A stretch of 64,000 bases of DNA from Pseudomonas massiliensis (GCF_000826105.1 NZ_CCYK01000007.1:1922001-1986000), one strand, 5' to 3'. Shown: positions 8,043 through 17,010, numbered from the stretch's first letter. A program made the numbers and translations. Notes: a model not told the origin generated them from the sequence alone.

Positions 8043-9152
8043 ATGCATGACTCCGTAGATGCCCCTTCGCCCCCTCAGAAAAGCTCGCGCCGTCGTTTCC
8101 TGAAGCACACCCTGGCGGTGGCGGCAGCCAGCGCAGGGGCTGGGCTGCTTCCTCGCAATGCTGACGCCGCCGAGGCGTTGAGCCAGCGTTATCCGGACCC
8201 GCTGATCGAGATCCTGGACGACAGCTTCATGGCCTATCGGATCTTCAATGCCGGCGTCGAGCGCCTGGCAAGCGGACTGCATTGGCCTGAAGGCCCGGTC
8301 TGGTCTGGCGATGGCAGATACCTTCTGTTCAGCGATGTACCGAATAACCGCATCATGCGCTGGGATGAGATCAGCGATTCCTTGGGGGTGTACCGATACA
8401 ACTCGAACTTTTCCAACGGCCTTACGCGGGACCTCCAGGGACGCCTTATCGTATGCGAGGGCAGCACCACGGGTAGCGAAGGCCGCCGCGTCACCCGCAC
8501 GGAACCGGATGGCAGCACAACCGTGCTGGCGGAGCGGTTCGACGGCAAGCGCTTCAACTCTCCCAACGACGTGGTGGTCAAGCGGGACGGATCTATCTGG
8601 TTCACCGACCCACCCTTCCAGACCGGCAACAACTATGAAGGCCACAAGATCACACCTGAATTGCCGGATGCGGTGTATCGCATCGATGGCAAGACACTTG
8701 AAGTGACTCGGGTGATTGAAAACTTCTCCGGCCCCAACGGCCTGTGTTTCTCGCCGGATGAGAAAACAATCTACGTGGTCGAAGGACGGGCCAAGCCCAA
8801 CCGACTGGTATGGGCCTACGCCGTCAACCCGGACGGTACGCTGGGCGATCGTCGCAAGCACATCGAAGGGCTGGACTACGGCGCGCTCGACGGACTCAAG
8901 TGCGACGAAGACGGCAATTTATGGTGCGGCTGGGGTAGCACGGGGGCACGCGAAGCCAAGCCCGAGCAACTTGACGGGGTACGCGTATTCAATCCGCAAG
9001 GCAAGGCCATCGGGCATATTCACTTGCCCGAGCGCTGCCCGAATCTCTGTTTTGGCGGCGCTGCCGGCAATCGGTTGTTCATGACAAGCTCGCATTCGTT
9101 GTATGCGCTCTACGTCAATACGCGGGATGCCACCTTCGGGCAACGGCGCTGA
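8043..9152 (+). CDS. Tat-exported SMP-30/gluconolactonase family protein
   Basis: Periplasmic six-bladed propeller hydrolase of 369 aa, likely a sugar-lactone hydrolase. The N-terminus has a twin-arginine signal (SSRRRFLK followed by an Ala-rich hydrophobic stretch, cleavage near ADAAEA, residue 40). The family pattern is clear: HWPEGPVW, FNSPNDVVVKRDGSIWFTDP, GPNGLCFSPDE, and the metal-binding Asp in DGLKCDEDGNLWCG. Preceded by AGAGG and an A/T-rich promoter-like stretch at 8015-8030. It stands alone between the recombinase and a chemoreceptor gene. Gluconolactone as substrate is inferred from the family. Confidence 0.88.
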   Translation: MHDSVDAPSPPQKSSRRRFLKHTLAVAAASAGAGLLPRNADAAEALSQRYPDPLIEILDDSFMAYRIFNAGVERLASGLHWPEGPVWSGDGRYLLFSDVPNNRIMRWDEISDSLGVYRYNSNFSNGLTRDLQGRLIVCEGSTTGSEGRRVTRTEPDGSTTVLAERFDGKRFNSPNDVVVKRDGSIWFTDPPFQTGNNYEGHKITPELPDAVYRIDGKTLEVTRVIENFSGPNGLCFSPDEKTIYVVEGRAKPNRLVWAYAVNPDGTLGDRRKHIEGLDYGALDGLKCDEDGNLWCGWGSTGAREAKPEQLDGVRVFNPQGKAIGHIHLPERCPNLCFGGAAGNRLFMTSSHSLYALYVNTRDATFGQRR

Positions 9153-9210
9153 GGCAGCGCTACAAGGTTTTATGGCGATTGGATCACGAAAACCGGGTTT
9201 TGCCTAAAGA

Positions 9211-9249
9211 ACTCCTGTGCCTGCCGATAGCCTGGCCATGCACAGGAGT
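9211..9249 (+). promoter_or_regulatory. Hairpin sequestering the ribosome binding site of the PAS chemoreceptor
   Basis: ACTCCTGTGC (9211-9220) and GCACAGGAGT (9240-9249) are perfect 10-bp complements with a 19-base loop. The Shine-Dalgarno AGGAG (9244-9248) for the ATG at 9259 is wholly inside the stem. There is no U tract, so it is not a classical terminator. A translational switch is inferred. Confidence 0.6.
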
Positions 9250-9258
9250 GACCCTTTT

Positions 9259-10572
9259 ATGTTCAACAAACACCTCAAACGACAGCTGCAAGACCAGGCC
9301 ATCGAATTGGCGCAGTTGCGTCAACTCAAAGATGGTATGCGCGCCGGCATGATCGCCGTGACCCTGGACGCGGAATTTCGCATGGTCACGTTCAACGAGC
9401 GTTTCACGCGCGCCCTGGGATATACCGCCGACCGTCTGCAAGATCGGCCCATGGCCGAGATCGTTCCGCCCTATGTGAAGAACCTGCCTTGCTATCACAA
9501 CTTCCGTGCGGCTGTGGCCAAGGGTGAAATGGTCGCCGACGACTACCGCTTCCTGCGCGCTGATGGCAGCCTCGCCTGGCTGCGCTTCCAGTGGCAGCCG
9601 GTACGCGGCTCCGATGGCAAGCTCCTGCACGTGGAAGGCTACGGCACTGATGTCAGCGCCGAGCAGGAGCGCAACAAGGAAAACGCCGCGTTCATTGACG
9701 CACTGTTGCGCTCGACCGCGGTGATCGAGTTCCAGACCGACGGTACTGTCGTCACCGCCAATGATCAGTTCCTGCGCACCATGGGCTATACCGCCGAGCA
9801 GATACGCGGCAAGCACCATCAGGTCTTCTGCTTCTCCGATGAAGTGACATCCCCTGATTACCAAGCGTTCTGGGCGCAACTCAATCGTGGGGAGTTCGTC
9901 TCCGGACGTTTCCGTCGAATGGACAGCCGAGGCAAAGAGGTCTGGCTGGAGGCTACCTACAACCCGGTCTATGACACTCAGGATCGCCTCTGCAAGGTGG
10001 TCAAGTTCGCGACCTTGATCACTGACCAGGTCAATCGTGAAGTCGAAGTGCGTGACGCGGCCACTGTAGCCCATGACATTTCGCGGCGCACGGACGTCAG
10101 CGCGCGCCAAGGGGCCAGCGTCGTCAGCGAGACCGTCGCCACCATGGAGCGCATCTCCTCGGACCTGCGCGATGCCACCGAAGTCATGGGCGCCATCGGC
10201 AAACAATCCGTGGCCATTACCACGATCGTGCAGACCATCGGCGGTATCGCCGCACAAACCAACCTGCTGGCGCTCAATGCCGCCATCGAAGCGGCCCGGG
10301 CTGGGGAACAGGGGCGGGGCTTTGCCGTGGTGGCTGACGAGGTCAGGCAGCTGGCCGGCCGTACCAGCGCCGCCACGGAAGAGATTGTGACGGTGGTACA
10401 GCAGAATCAGAAACTGGTGGATGAAGCCATCCGCAGTATGGGCGTGAGCAACGAGCAAGCCGTCCAGGGCCTGACCCTGGCCACCCAGGCCGGGGAGGTG
10501 ATCGTCGACATTCAGGACGGCGCGCGCCAGGTGCTGGATGCTGTCAACCGTTTCGCCCAGGAACTGAAGTAG
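9259..10572 (+). CDS. Soluble PAS-PAS chemoreceptor (BdlA-like architecture)
   Basis: Cytoplasmic chemoreceptor of about 437 aa without membrane segments. It has a short coiled coil (1-25), two PAS domains (about 30-130 and 150-255, each ending in the typical WLR/WLEA and VEGYGTDVS/VVKFATLI elements) and an MA signalling domain (about 280-437, QTNLLALNAAIEAARAGEQGRG). P. aeruginosa BdlA, a biofilm-dispersal regulator, has the same PAS-PAS-MA layout, as do Aer-type redox sensors. The start at 9259 has AGGAG ten bases upstream; in-frame ATG 9238 is an alternative. The hairpin at 9211-9249 covers the ribosome binding site. Convergent with the protease inhibitor gene. Confidence 0.88.
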   Translation: MFNKHLKRQLQDQAIELAQLRQLKDGMRAGMIAVTLDAEFRMVTFNERFTRALGYTADRLQDRPMAEIVPPYVKNLPCYHNFRAAVAKGEMVADDYRFLRADGSLAWLRFQWQPVRGSDGKLLHVEGYGTDVSAEQERNKENAAFIDALLRSTAVIEFQTDGTVVTANDQFLRTMGYTAEQIRGKHHQVFCFSDEVTSPDYQAFWAQLNRGEFVSGRFRRMDSRGKEVWLEATYNPVYDTQDRLCKVVKFATLITDQVNREVEVRDAATVAHDISRRTDVSARQGASVVSETVATMERISSDLRDATEVMGAIGKQSVAITTIVQTIGGIAAQTNLLALNAAIEAARAGEQGRGFAVVADEVRQLAGRTSAATEEIVTVVQQNQKLVDEAIRSMGVSNEQAVQGLTLATQAGEVIVDIQDGARQVLDAVNRFAQELK

Positions 10573-10583
10573 CGCCAGTGCCG

Positions 10584-10973
10584 TTACGGCGCCAGGCGCT
10601 CCAGCACAACGGACGCTTCCTGCCGAGTGTAACCCTGGTAGCGTCCCCCAGGGATCGGGCTGAGAAACAACTGGGTCCGCCCTTCACCGTCGACCAGCGC
10701 CAGGCCGTCTGGCTTGCTCCGCCATCGAACCACGCCCACGCGCCCCAAGGCCTTGACCTCACACCCGGCCGGATCGCCGGCAGCCGCGCCATCACGGGCC
10801 AGATGCAACATGCACGCCTGCCCCTGCCCCTCCAGCACTATGCGCCAGGTGCCCGCGATGATCGTAGCATTGGCCGGCGCGAGGCTGCTGCCCCATGCGC
10901 CGGTCATGCACAGCGGGACCAGCATGATCAGCCTGGTTGTCCAGGTGCGGATGCCATCAGACCAGGAAGTCAC
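10584..10973 (-). CDS. aprI: Periplasmic serralysin inhibitor (AprI/Inh family)
   Basis: Small secreted inhibitor of about 129 aa that protects the cell from its own metalloprotease. Signal peptide about 1-33 with cleavage after APANA, then the Inh beta-barrel signature: GTWRIVLEGQGQACMLHL, a second Cys in GCEVKALGRVGVVRW for the conserved disulfide, and GLALVDGEGRTQLFLS. Start taken as GTG 10973, after GGGGAAGC, because shorter starts would cut the signal peptide. It overlaps the 3' end of the serralysin gene by 17 bp, so the two are translationally coupled. Confidence 0.88.
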   Translation of the reverse strand: MTSWSDGIRTWTTRLIMLVPLCMTGAWGSSLAPANATIIAGTWRIVLEGQGQACMLHLARDGAAAGDPAGCEVKALGRVGVVRWRSKPDGLALVDGEGRTQLFLSPIPGGRYQGYTRQEASVVLERLAP

Positions 10974-12387
10974 TGCTATGAGCTTCCCCGAGGATCTTGA
11001 TGACAAAATCGGCCGTATGGTCTCCATTGAAGTCCACTGACAGCCGGGTGCCATAACTGGCATCGCGCAGCACCGCCGCCCCGGCGGCCCCGTCCAGGGT
11101 GTTGCTGAAATGGATCGGGCTACCATCGACAGCTGCGAGGCCGGAGAGGTCGATGCGGTCTTCCCCGCTGGTAAAGTCCATCAGACGGTCTGCCGATGCC
11201 GCCGTTGAGTCGGACTGAGCGAAGTAGACGAATATATCCGCGCCCGCGCCACCCCAGAGCTTATCCGCGCCGCCCTCGCCGGCCAGCAGGTCGTTGCCCG
11301 CATTACCCGTCAGTGTATTGCTCACGTCATTGCCGATCAGGTAATCATTGCCTGCCCCACCGATCGCCCTTTCGAGCGTCACCCCCTGGGCGATGGAGAC
11401 GTTGCCTACCAGCCCGCCCACGTCCGAGAAGCTGGCAGCGTGAAGGTCGATGCGCTGGTTCATGCTGTAGCCGGAAAAATCCAGGGTATCCACCCCACCG
11501 CTATCCCAGACCGAGAAGATCAATTCGCTCGACGCCGAAGTAGCCGTGGTTTCCGCGCGGTTGCTGTTCGAGTTGAAGCCGTAGACGGTGCCTCCGACAC
11601 GGGTGTTTTCGTTCGCCCCATACAAGCGCTGGATGGCAGCGATGTCGTCCATCAGCGGAGCTGACGCATAGGCGCCTTCAAAGTCCTGCCCGGTATTGGA
11701 TTCATCCCAGTAACTCATGACGCTGTAGGCGCGCGAATCCTCGGCATAGGCCGCGTCATCCCGGTAACTGAGGATGCCGTTCCAGGCGTTGTAGTCGCCC
11801 GGATGCCCCAGGCCAAGGCTATGCCCGATTTCATGAACCAGCGTCTGTCCGCCGTAGTTGTTGAGGCCGGCCTGGGCGTTGTACTGGTACTCATCGCTGA
11901 CCCAGTACCAGGACTCGCCGTCCCGGGCGCCATTGGTAGGATAGTAGGCGAAGGCCGCCTCGCCGCTGGACACCGAATAACTGGCCAGGGACAAATGCCC
12001 CTCGCCACCGCTGGCAGCCTGGGTGAAGGTAATGTTCGCCACGTCGGCCCAGGAACGCATCGCCAGCTTCGCCTGGGCCTGTTGCTGGGCATTGAAGGCA
12101 ATGAATTCGCCCAGGTGAGTATCGAAATTGGCGGGTTTCACCTGGGTGAAGCTATAGGTAAGGGTTACCGTACCGTCAGCGTTCGTATCCTTGAAACGGT
12201 AGCCGAAGCGGTCTATCTGGGCCGCGGCCTCGTCCACGGTATAGGAAGGATGCCCCTGGTTCGTGCCCGAGCCCCGGTCATAGGAATGGCTAAACTCATC
12301 GAGGCGCTGATACGCCTTGCTTGGCAGGGAAAGATCAACAGCGGCAGCGGCAGCGGCAGCGGCAGCGGCAAGCTCAAGGTCGGACAT
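10957..12387 (-). CDS. aprA: Serralysin-type RTX metalloprotease
   Basis: Extracellular zinc endopeptidase of 476 aa. Zinc site HEIGHSLGLGH at residues 185-195 and Met-turn SVMSYW; a C-terminal RTX beta-roll with Gly/Asp nonapeptides (GNDYLIGNDVSNTL, GNDLLAGEGGADKL, GGAGADIF); and the type I secretion end motif DFLV. There is no Sec signal, as expected for type I secretion. Residues 7-16 are ten consecutive alanines, encoded partly by a hexanucleotide repeat. The inhibitor gene follows, but aprDEF-type exporter genes are absent from the window, so secretion must use an exporter encoded elsewhere. Confidence 0.95.
   Translation of the reverse strand: MSDLELAAAAAAAAAAVDLSLPSKAYQRLDEFSHSYDRGSGTNQGHPSYTVDEAAAQIDRFGYRFKDTNADGTVTLTYSFTQVKPANFDTHLGEFIAFNAQQQAQAKLAMRSWADVANITFTQAASGGEGHLSLASYSVSSGEAAFAYYPTNGARDGESWYWVSDEYQYNAQAGLNNYGGQTLVHEIGHSLGLGHPGDYNAWNGILSYRDDAAYAEDSRAYSVMSYWDESNTGQDFEGAYASAPLMDDIAAIQRLYGANENTRVGGTVYGFNSNSNRAETTATSASSELIFSVWDSGGVDTLDFSGYSMNQRIDLHAASFSDVGGLVGNVSIAQGVTLERAIGGAGNDYLIGNDVSNTLTGNAGNDLLAGEGGADKLWGGAGADIFVYFAQSDSTAASADRLMDFTSGEDRIDLSGLAAVDGSPIHFSNTLDGAAGAAVLRDASYGTRLSVDFNGDHTADFVIKILGEAHSSDFLV
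12339..12368. repeat. Hexanucleotide tandem repeat (CAGCGG)5
   Basis: Five exact copies of CAGCGG inside the serralysin gene, encoding Ala-Ala pairs of the N-terminal polyalanine run. Changes in copy number would lengthen or shorten the run without a frameshift. Confidence 0.9.
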
Positions 12388-12625
12388 CGAGGTAACCCTA
12401 CTTTAATGAAAACGGCTTGTCCGGCGGCGATCTGCGCCCCCGCCGGTATATTCAAGCTGGCACAGCCGGAGACTGGCCGCCATGCTCACGGCCGAGTTTG
12501 CCATGGCAGGCGACGAAAGGCCGACCTTTGCCTGGCCCTGCCGCTCAGCGTCGGCACTTTCTGGCTTGTCCGGGCCCCCTGAGCGACTAACCTGATGCAG
12601 CAAAGAACGCAGACAAGGCCCCTTT

Positions 12626-13075
12626 ATGATAGACCGAGCCCAACCATTTCCTCGTAGCGCTTTCAGTTACTGGCAGCCTGTTCAGACACGCTGGGCGGAC
12701 AACGACTGCTACGGGCACGTCAACAATGTCGTTTACTACAGCTGGTTCGACAGCGCGGTGAACCGCCTGCTGCTCGAGCGCGGCCTGCTGGGGCCGGACG
12801 CTGAATGGGTAGGCCTTGTGGTGCATACCCACTGCGACTACTTCGCCTCGGTGGCTTTCCCACAGGAGCTGGAGATCGGATTGCGCGTGGGCAGCCTGGG
12901 CACCAGCAGCGTTCGCTACCAGTTGGGGGTTTTCGTTCAAGGAAGCGAGCAGCCGGCGGCCCAGGGAGAGTTCATTCATGTGTACGTGGATGCGGGCGCC
13001 CGACGACCGCTTGCCGGCCTGCCCGCGCCACTGCGCCATGCCTTGCTCCCATTGCTGAAGCCTGGCGAACAATAG
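12626..13075 (+). CDS. Hotdog-fold acyl-CoA thioesterase
   Basis: Cytoplasmic thioesterase of 149 aa of the 4-hydroxybenzoyl-CoA thioesterase/YbgC type. The motif TRWADNDCYGHVNNVVYYSWFD (about 25-46) carries the catalytic Asp and helix start, and HTHCDYFASVAFPQELEIGLRV follows. Length is normal for the family. AAGG lies upstream of the ATG. Preceded by the divergent serralysin gene with 238 bp between them; no operon partner. The substrate acyl group cannot be told from sequence. Confidence 0.88.
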   Translation: MIDRAQPFPRSAFSYWQPVQTRWADNDCYGHVNNVVYYSWFDSAVNRLLLERGLLGPDAEWVGLVVHTHCDYFASVAFPQELEIGLRVGSLGTSSVRYQLGVFVQGSEQPAAQGEFIHVYVDAGARRPLAGLPAPLRHALLPLLKPGEQ

Positions 13076-13462
13076 CGAGCCCTATTGTACGACAATATGT
13101 AGTGCATGAAAACTATCACTACAAAATCGTTGACGGCGCGCCTGGCCTTTTGCATAGTTAGGCCGTCTCCCTGATCGGGAGAGCAGGTTTACGACTCTGT
13201 GCCTGTCCGGCGAGCCGCCGGGCTGTTCCTGATGTACCTGCCCACAAGGCAGAATGAAACGGCTTATGCGTCGCGCCCGCATCCGGGCACCGGCATTGGC
13301 GCATGTTCGAGCTCTTGTGGGCCCTTTTCCTTCGCCCCGTTAGCCCTTCGAGCTGCGTCAAGCCCTGCGCCCGCGATTCGTGTGTAGTGCCATATACCGC
13401 TTGCTACATCAGGTTCAAACCATACACCAGACAGACCAACGAGCGGTCAAGGGACTATGAAT
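13076..13462. other. Intergenic region with several inverted repeats
   Basis: No convincing gene. It holds ATTGT-ACG-ACAAT (13084-13096), GTAGTG-N12-CACTAC (13099-13122) and TCTCCC-N5-GGGAGA (13166-13182), all perfect. None has a U tract. They could be operators, processing sites or part of a leader for the gene at 13463. Frames on both strands have no usable ribosome binding sites. Confidence 0.45.
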
Positions 13463-13792
13463 ATGAATCTGAACCACGAACCCACCATCGATCAGCTGGC
13501 TCAGTTGCTGGCCAAGCGCAAGGATCGCAACGATAGCCATATCCTCTGGATCTGCAAGTCCGGCCAGGTCCATGTGGAAGGCCTGTCGCCTCATGTTGGC
13601 GAGGCGGACTTCGAAACCAAGCGCCCCAGCATGCGGGCGAGGTTGCGGACCTACAGGCGCGGCCTGGGCTACGTGGGACGCAAGGCCGCGGCGGACCGAG
13701 AGTTCGTGAGTCGTGTATTGCACACCCTCAAGCAGGAATGGCAGACCGCCAGGCAAGCAAACGGGGTACATCTGATCGATCGCTACTACTAG
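13463..13792 (+). CDS. Conserved hypothetical protein, basic, 109 aa
   Basis: Not recognised as a named family. The sequence looks real: AAGGGA lies eight bases before ATG 13463 (another ATG six bases upstream is too close to it), codon use is GC-rich and the protein is compact. It is strongly basic, with clusters KRKDRND, KRPSMRARLRTYRRG and GRKAAADRE, and a short beta-like segment HILWICKSGQVHVEGL. No signal peptide or membrane helix. Followed by a strong hairpin. The basic charge suggests nucleic-acid contact, but this is only a guess. Confidence 0.65.
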   Translation: MNLNHEPTIDQLAQLLAKRKDRNDSHILWICKSGQVHVEGLSPHVGEADFETKRPSMRARLRTYRRGLGYVGRKAAADREFVSRVLHTLKQEWQTARQANGVHLIDRYY

Positions 13793-13818
13793 CCAGCCAC
13801 CTACTGCGTCACCGCGCT

Positions 13819-13850
13819 GGCCGGTGCCTGTCGAACACCAGGCGCCGGCC
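13819..13850 (+). terminator. GC-rich hairpin after the hypothetical gene
   Basis: GGCCGGTGCCTG (13819-13830) pairs with CAGGCGCCGGCC (13839-13850), 12 bp with one G-U pair and an 8-base loop, 26 bp after the stop at 13792. No U tract follows, so termination efficiency is uncertain; it may instead protect the mRNA end. Confidence 0.5.
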
Positions 13851-14104
13851 GGCCTGCCATCCCTGGCCGATTCGCTTTTCTCCACGCCACGGCTAGCCGA
13901 CGGCCCGTTTACCCTGCACAATGACCGGGCCATCGCCGCTACCATGGAAAGGAGTCCGGCATGCACCTGGCCAAACTCTCCCTCCTTGCCCTACGAATGA
14001 CTCAAGCCTTGCCTTGTGAGCTGGCCACGTTGGGCATGGAGGCTACACTGAACTCACGAACGGCCCTTGCCTCGAATGGAGAAGCACCCATAGGAGGCAA
14101 CACG

Positions 14105-14410
14105 ATGAAATTGAAAGATCTGGCAGGCCAGGTAAAGGCCGGTACCGTGCAGGAACTGAACCTGGTCTCGGTCGAAGGGGGTTCCTACACTCTCCATGCC
14201 GTGGTCGATGGCGCATCCCAGCGGGTACTCAACGACAAGGACGACACGGTCCATGTCGCCTCTGTGGATGAAGCCCGCAAGCTGCTGATGGACGTTCCCG
14301 ACCAGGTCGAACTCTTCGTGGTTCAGCCGGCCGTGTACGACGAAATGGTAGGCCAGGACAGCGGGCCCACCGACTCCCGGGAACGCATCCCGCTAAAGCA
14401 CAGCCACTGA
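14105..14410 (+). CDS. DUF6482-like small protein
   Basis: Small cytoplasmic protein of 101 aa with the look of the Pseudomonas DUF6482 family (MKLKDLAGQVKAGTVQELNL, SVEGGSYTLHAVVDG, DTVHVASVDEARKLL). Strong TAGGAGG site before ATG 14105. The frame stays open upstream to an ATG at 13961 that also has an AAAGGAG site, giving a possible 149-aa form. The stop is five bases before the hybrid kinase gene, so they may be co-transcribed. Function unknown. Confidence 0.75.
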   Translation: MKLKDLAGQVKAGTVQELNLVSVEGGSYTLHAVVDGASQRVLNDKDDTVHVASVDEARKLLMDVPDQVELFVVQPAVYDEMVGQDSGPTDSRERIPLKHSH

Positions 14411-14415
14411 AGCCT

Positions 14416-16938
14416 ATGGACGTACGCGCGGCGCAAGGGATTCGGGATCAGCTCCTGGCGGAGAATGCCACGCTGCGCGCGGAAGTCAGCGCGCTCAAGG
14501 GTGACGTGTTCGATGCCAGCCAGATCGGCTTCTGTATCATCGAAGTCAGCTTCGATCACAGGGGTCAGGCCAATGACTACCGTTTTCTCAGCGTCAACCG
14601 CGCGTTCGAAGCCCATACCGGCCTGACTCAGGCCGAAGGTCGCTGGATGCGAGACCTGGTACCGGACCATGATGCCCATTGGTTCGAGATGTATGGCAGG
14701 GTGGCCCTCACTGGCGAGCCCGCGCAATTCGAAAACGAAGCCAGGGCCATGGGGCGCCATTTCATGGTGCAGGCAGCCCGTATCGGTGAGCCCTCGCAGC
14801 ATCGGGTCGCCATCCTCTTTACCGACATCACCAAGCGGCGCCTCGCCGAACAGGCCCTGGAGCAGAGCGAGCGCCACTGGCGAGGCCTGTTCGAACACTT
14901 CGACGAGGCCTTCGCCCTGGCCGAAGTCATCCGGGATGACGCTGGCCAGGCCATCGACTGGCGTTTCCTGGACGTGAACCCGGCTTGCTGCGCCCTGCTC
15001 GGCCGTCCAGCGGAGGGCGTGCGCGCCCGTACCCTGCGCGAACTGTTCCCGAACCTGGCACCAGGCTGGATCGTCGACGCGGCACGGGTAGCTGAAAGCG
15101 GGCAGTCCCGCCCCTTTATCCGCCCCCTCGACGATGTGCGCCGCTGGTATGAAGGCCGCCTGCATCCGCTGCCTGGAGACCGCTTCATGGTGATCTTCCA
15201 GGACGTCAGCGAACTGCGCCGCGCGGCTCAGCGGCGAGAGGGGCTGCTGCATCTGAGCGACCAGCTCCGTGGCCTCGATGAACCGGATGACATCGCCGCC
15301 GTGGCCGCCGAGATCCTGGGCAATGTGCTGGAGGCGAGCCGCGCCGGCTACTGCCTGATATCCGCAGATTCCGGCACGGTGGACGTTCAGCGAGACTGGT
15401 CCAGCGATGGGCGCCCGTCCCTGGTTGGCCCGCATAACCTGCATGACCTGGGTACCTACGTTGATGAGCTAATGACGGGCAAGTCGATCGCGGTCACGGA
15501 TGTCCTGGATGACTCGCGCATCCCCTACCCCGCTCGTTTCGAACGCTACCAGACGCGGGCCTTCCTCAATGTGCCACTGATGGAGGACGCGCGCCTGGTG
15601 GCCTTGATGTTCGCCGACAGCGCCCACCCGCGAAGCTGGAGCCAGGAGGATATCGAATTCACACGCGAACTGGGCGAACGTACCCGCACCGCCATCGAAC
15701 GACGCCGGGCCGAACACCAGTTACAACAGCTCAACGCGCGGCTCGAACAACTGGTGGCCGAACGCACACGGGAGCTGCTGCGCTCGGAAGAGCAGCTGCG
15801 GCAGTCACAGAAGATGGAAGCGGTGGGCCAGCTCACCGGCGGCATCGCCCATGACTTCAACAACCTGCTGACGGGAATCTCCGGCAGCCTCGAACTCCTG
15901 CAAAGCCGCATCACCCAGGGTCGCACCCAGGATCTGGACCGTTACATCAATGCCGCGCAGGGCGCCAGCCGACGGGCCGCCGCGCTGACTCACCGGCTTC
16001 TGGCGTTTTCCCGCCGACAAACGCTGGCGCCCAAGCCGACCCAGGTCAATCGCCTGGTCAAGGGCATGGAAGAATTGATCTCCCGAACGATGGGGCCATC
16101 GGTGAGCATCATCAGCGACCTGAGCACTGACCTGTGGAACGTGCTGATCGACCCCCACCAGTTGGAAAACGCACTGCTCAACCTGTGCATCAACGCGCGA
16201 GACGCGATGCCTGACGGCGGGACCCTGACCATCAGCAGCCGCAACCGCAGCATCGATGAGCGCGGCGCCCAGACCTTCGACCTGGAGGCCGGCGAATATG
16301 TGGCGCTGGCGGTATCGGACACCGGCACGGGCATGGCGCCCGAAGTGGCGGCCAAGGCCTTCGAGCCCTTTTTCACTACCAAGCCCATCGGCATGGGCAC
16401 AGGCCTGGGCCTGTCGATGATCTACGGATTCATTCGGCAGTCCGGCGGACAGGCACGCATCCATTCCCAGCCAGGTCGCGGCTGCGTCGTAACCTTGTAT
16501 CTACCGCGCCACAGCGGGCAGGTCCAGGAGGTTCCTACGCTGCCCATGGGCGCACCTCCGCGGGCCGAAGTCGGCGAAACCGTGCTGATCGTTGATGACG
16601 AACCCACTGTGCGCATCATGATCACCGAGGTACTGGAGGACCTGGGCTACCACGCGGTAGAAGCCGCGGATGGCCGTTCGGGTCTGCAGATTCTCAATTC
16701 GAGCCTGAAGATCGACCTGCTGATCACCGACGTGGGCCTGCCGGGCGGCATGAACGGCCGGCAGATGGCCGATGCCGCCCGAGTAAGACGGCCCGACCTG
16801 AAGGTCCTGTTCATCACCGGCTACGCCGAGTCCAGCGTCTTCGAAAACGGCAATCCCCAGGACGGCATGCATGTGCTCACCAAGCCGTTCTCCGTGGACA
16901 GTCTGGCACGACGCATCCGTAGCCTGATCGCCTCCTGA
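14416..16938 (+). CDS. PAS-PAS-GAF hybrid histidine kinase
   Basis: Cytoplasmic sensor kinase of 840 aa: two PAS domains (about 30-140 and 150-265), a GAF domain (about 280-425), a coiled-coil linker (about 430-470), HisKA with His479 (GGIAHDFNNLL), HATPase (DTGTGMAPEV, GTGLGLSM) and a C-terminal receiver (VDDEPT, LLITDVGLPGGMNG, TKPF). No membrane segment, so it senses an internal cue. It starts five bases after the DUF6482-like gene. The fused receiver without Hpt suggests feedback or transfer to a separate regulator. The target is unknown. Confidence 0.92.
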   Translation: MDVRAAQGIRDQLLAENATLRAEVSALKGDVFDASQIGFCIIEVSFDHRGQANDYRFLSVNRAFEAHTGLTQAEGRWMRDLVPDHDAHWFEMYGRVALTGEPAQFENEARAMGRHFMVQAARIGEPSQHRVAILFTDITKRRLAEQALEQSERHWRGLFEHFDEAFALAEVIRDDAGQAIDWRFLDVNPACCALLGRPAEGVRARTLRELFPNLAPGWIVDAARVAESGQSRPFIRPLDDVRRWYEGRLHPLPGDRFMVIFQDVSELRRAAQRREGLLHLSDQLRGLDEPDDIAAVAAEILGNVLEASRAGYCLISADSGTVDVQRDWSSDGRPSLVGPHNLHDLGTYVDELMTGKSIAVTDVLDDSRIPYPARFERYQTRAFLNVPLMEDARLVALMFADSAHPRSWSQEDIEFTRELGERTRTAIERRRAEHQLQQLNARLEQLVAERTRELLRSEEQLRQSQKMEAVGQLTGGIAHDFNNLLTGISGSLELLQSRITQGRTQDLDRYINAAQGASRRAAALTHRLLAFSRRQTLAPKPTQVNRLVKGMEELISRTMGPSVSIISDLSTDLWNVLIDPHQLENALLNLCINARDAMPDGGTLTISSRNRSIDERGAQTFDLEAGEYVALAVSDTGTGMAPEVAAKAFEPFFTTKPIGMGTGLGLSMIYGFIRQSGGQARIHSQPGRGCVVTLYLPRHSGQVQEVPTLPMGAPPRAEVGETVLIVDDEPTVRIMITEVLEDLGYHAVEAADGRSGLQILNSSLKIDLLITDVGLPGGMNGRQMADAARVRRPDLKVLFITGYAESSVFENGNPQDGMHVLTKPFSVDSLARRIRSLIAS

Positions 16939-17010
16939 CGCGCCGAGGGACATGCACAAGCCCGGGCCGCTGGCAGCCCAGCGACCCGACGCCGAACGGC
17001 CCGGAACTGA

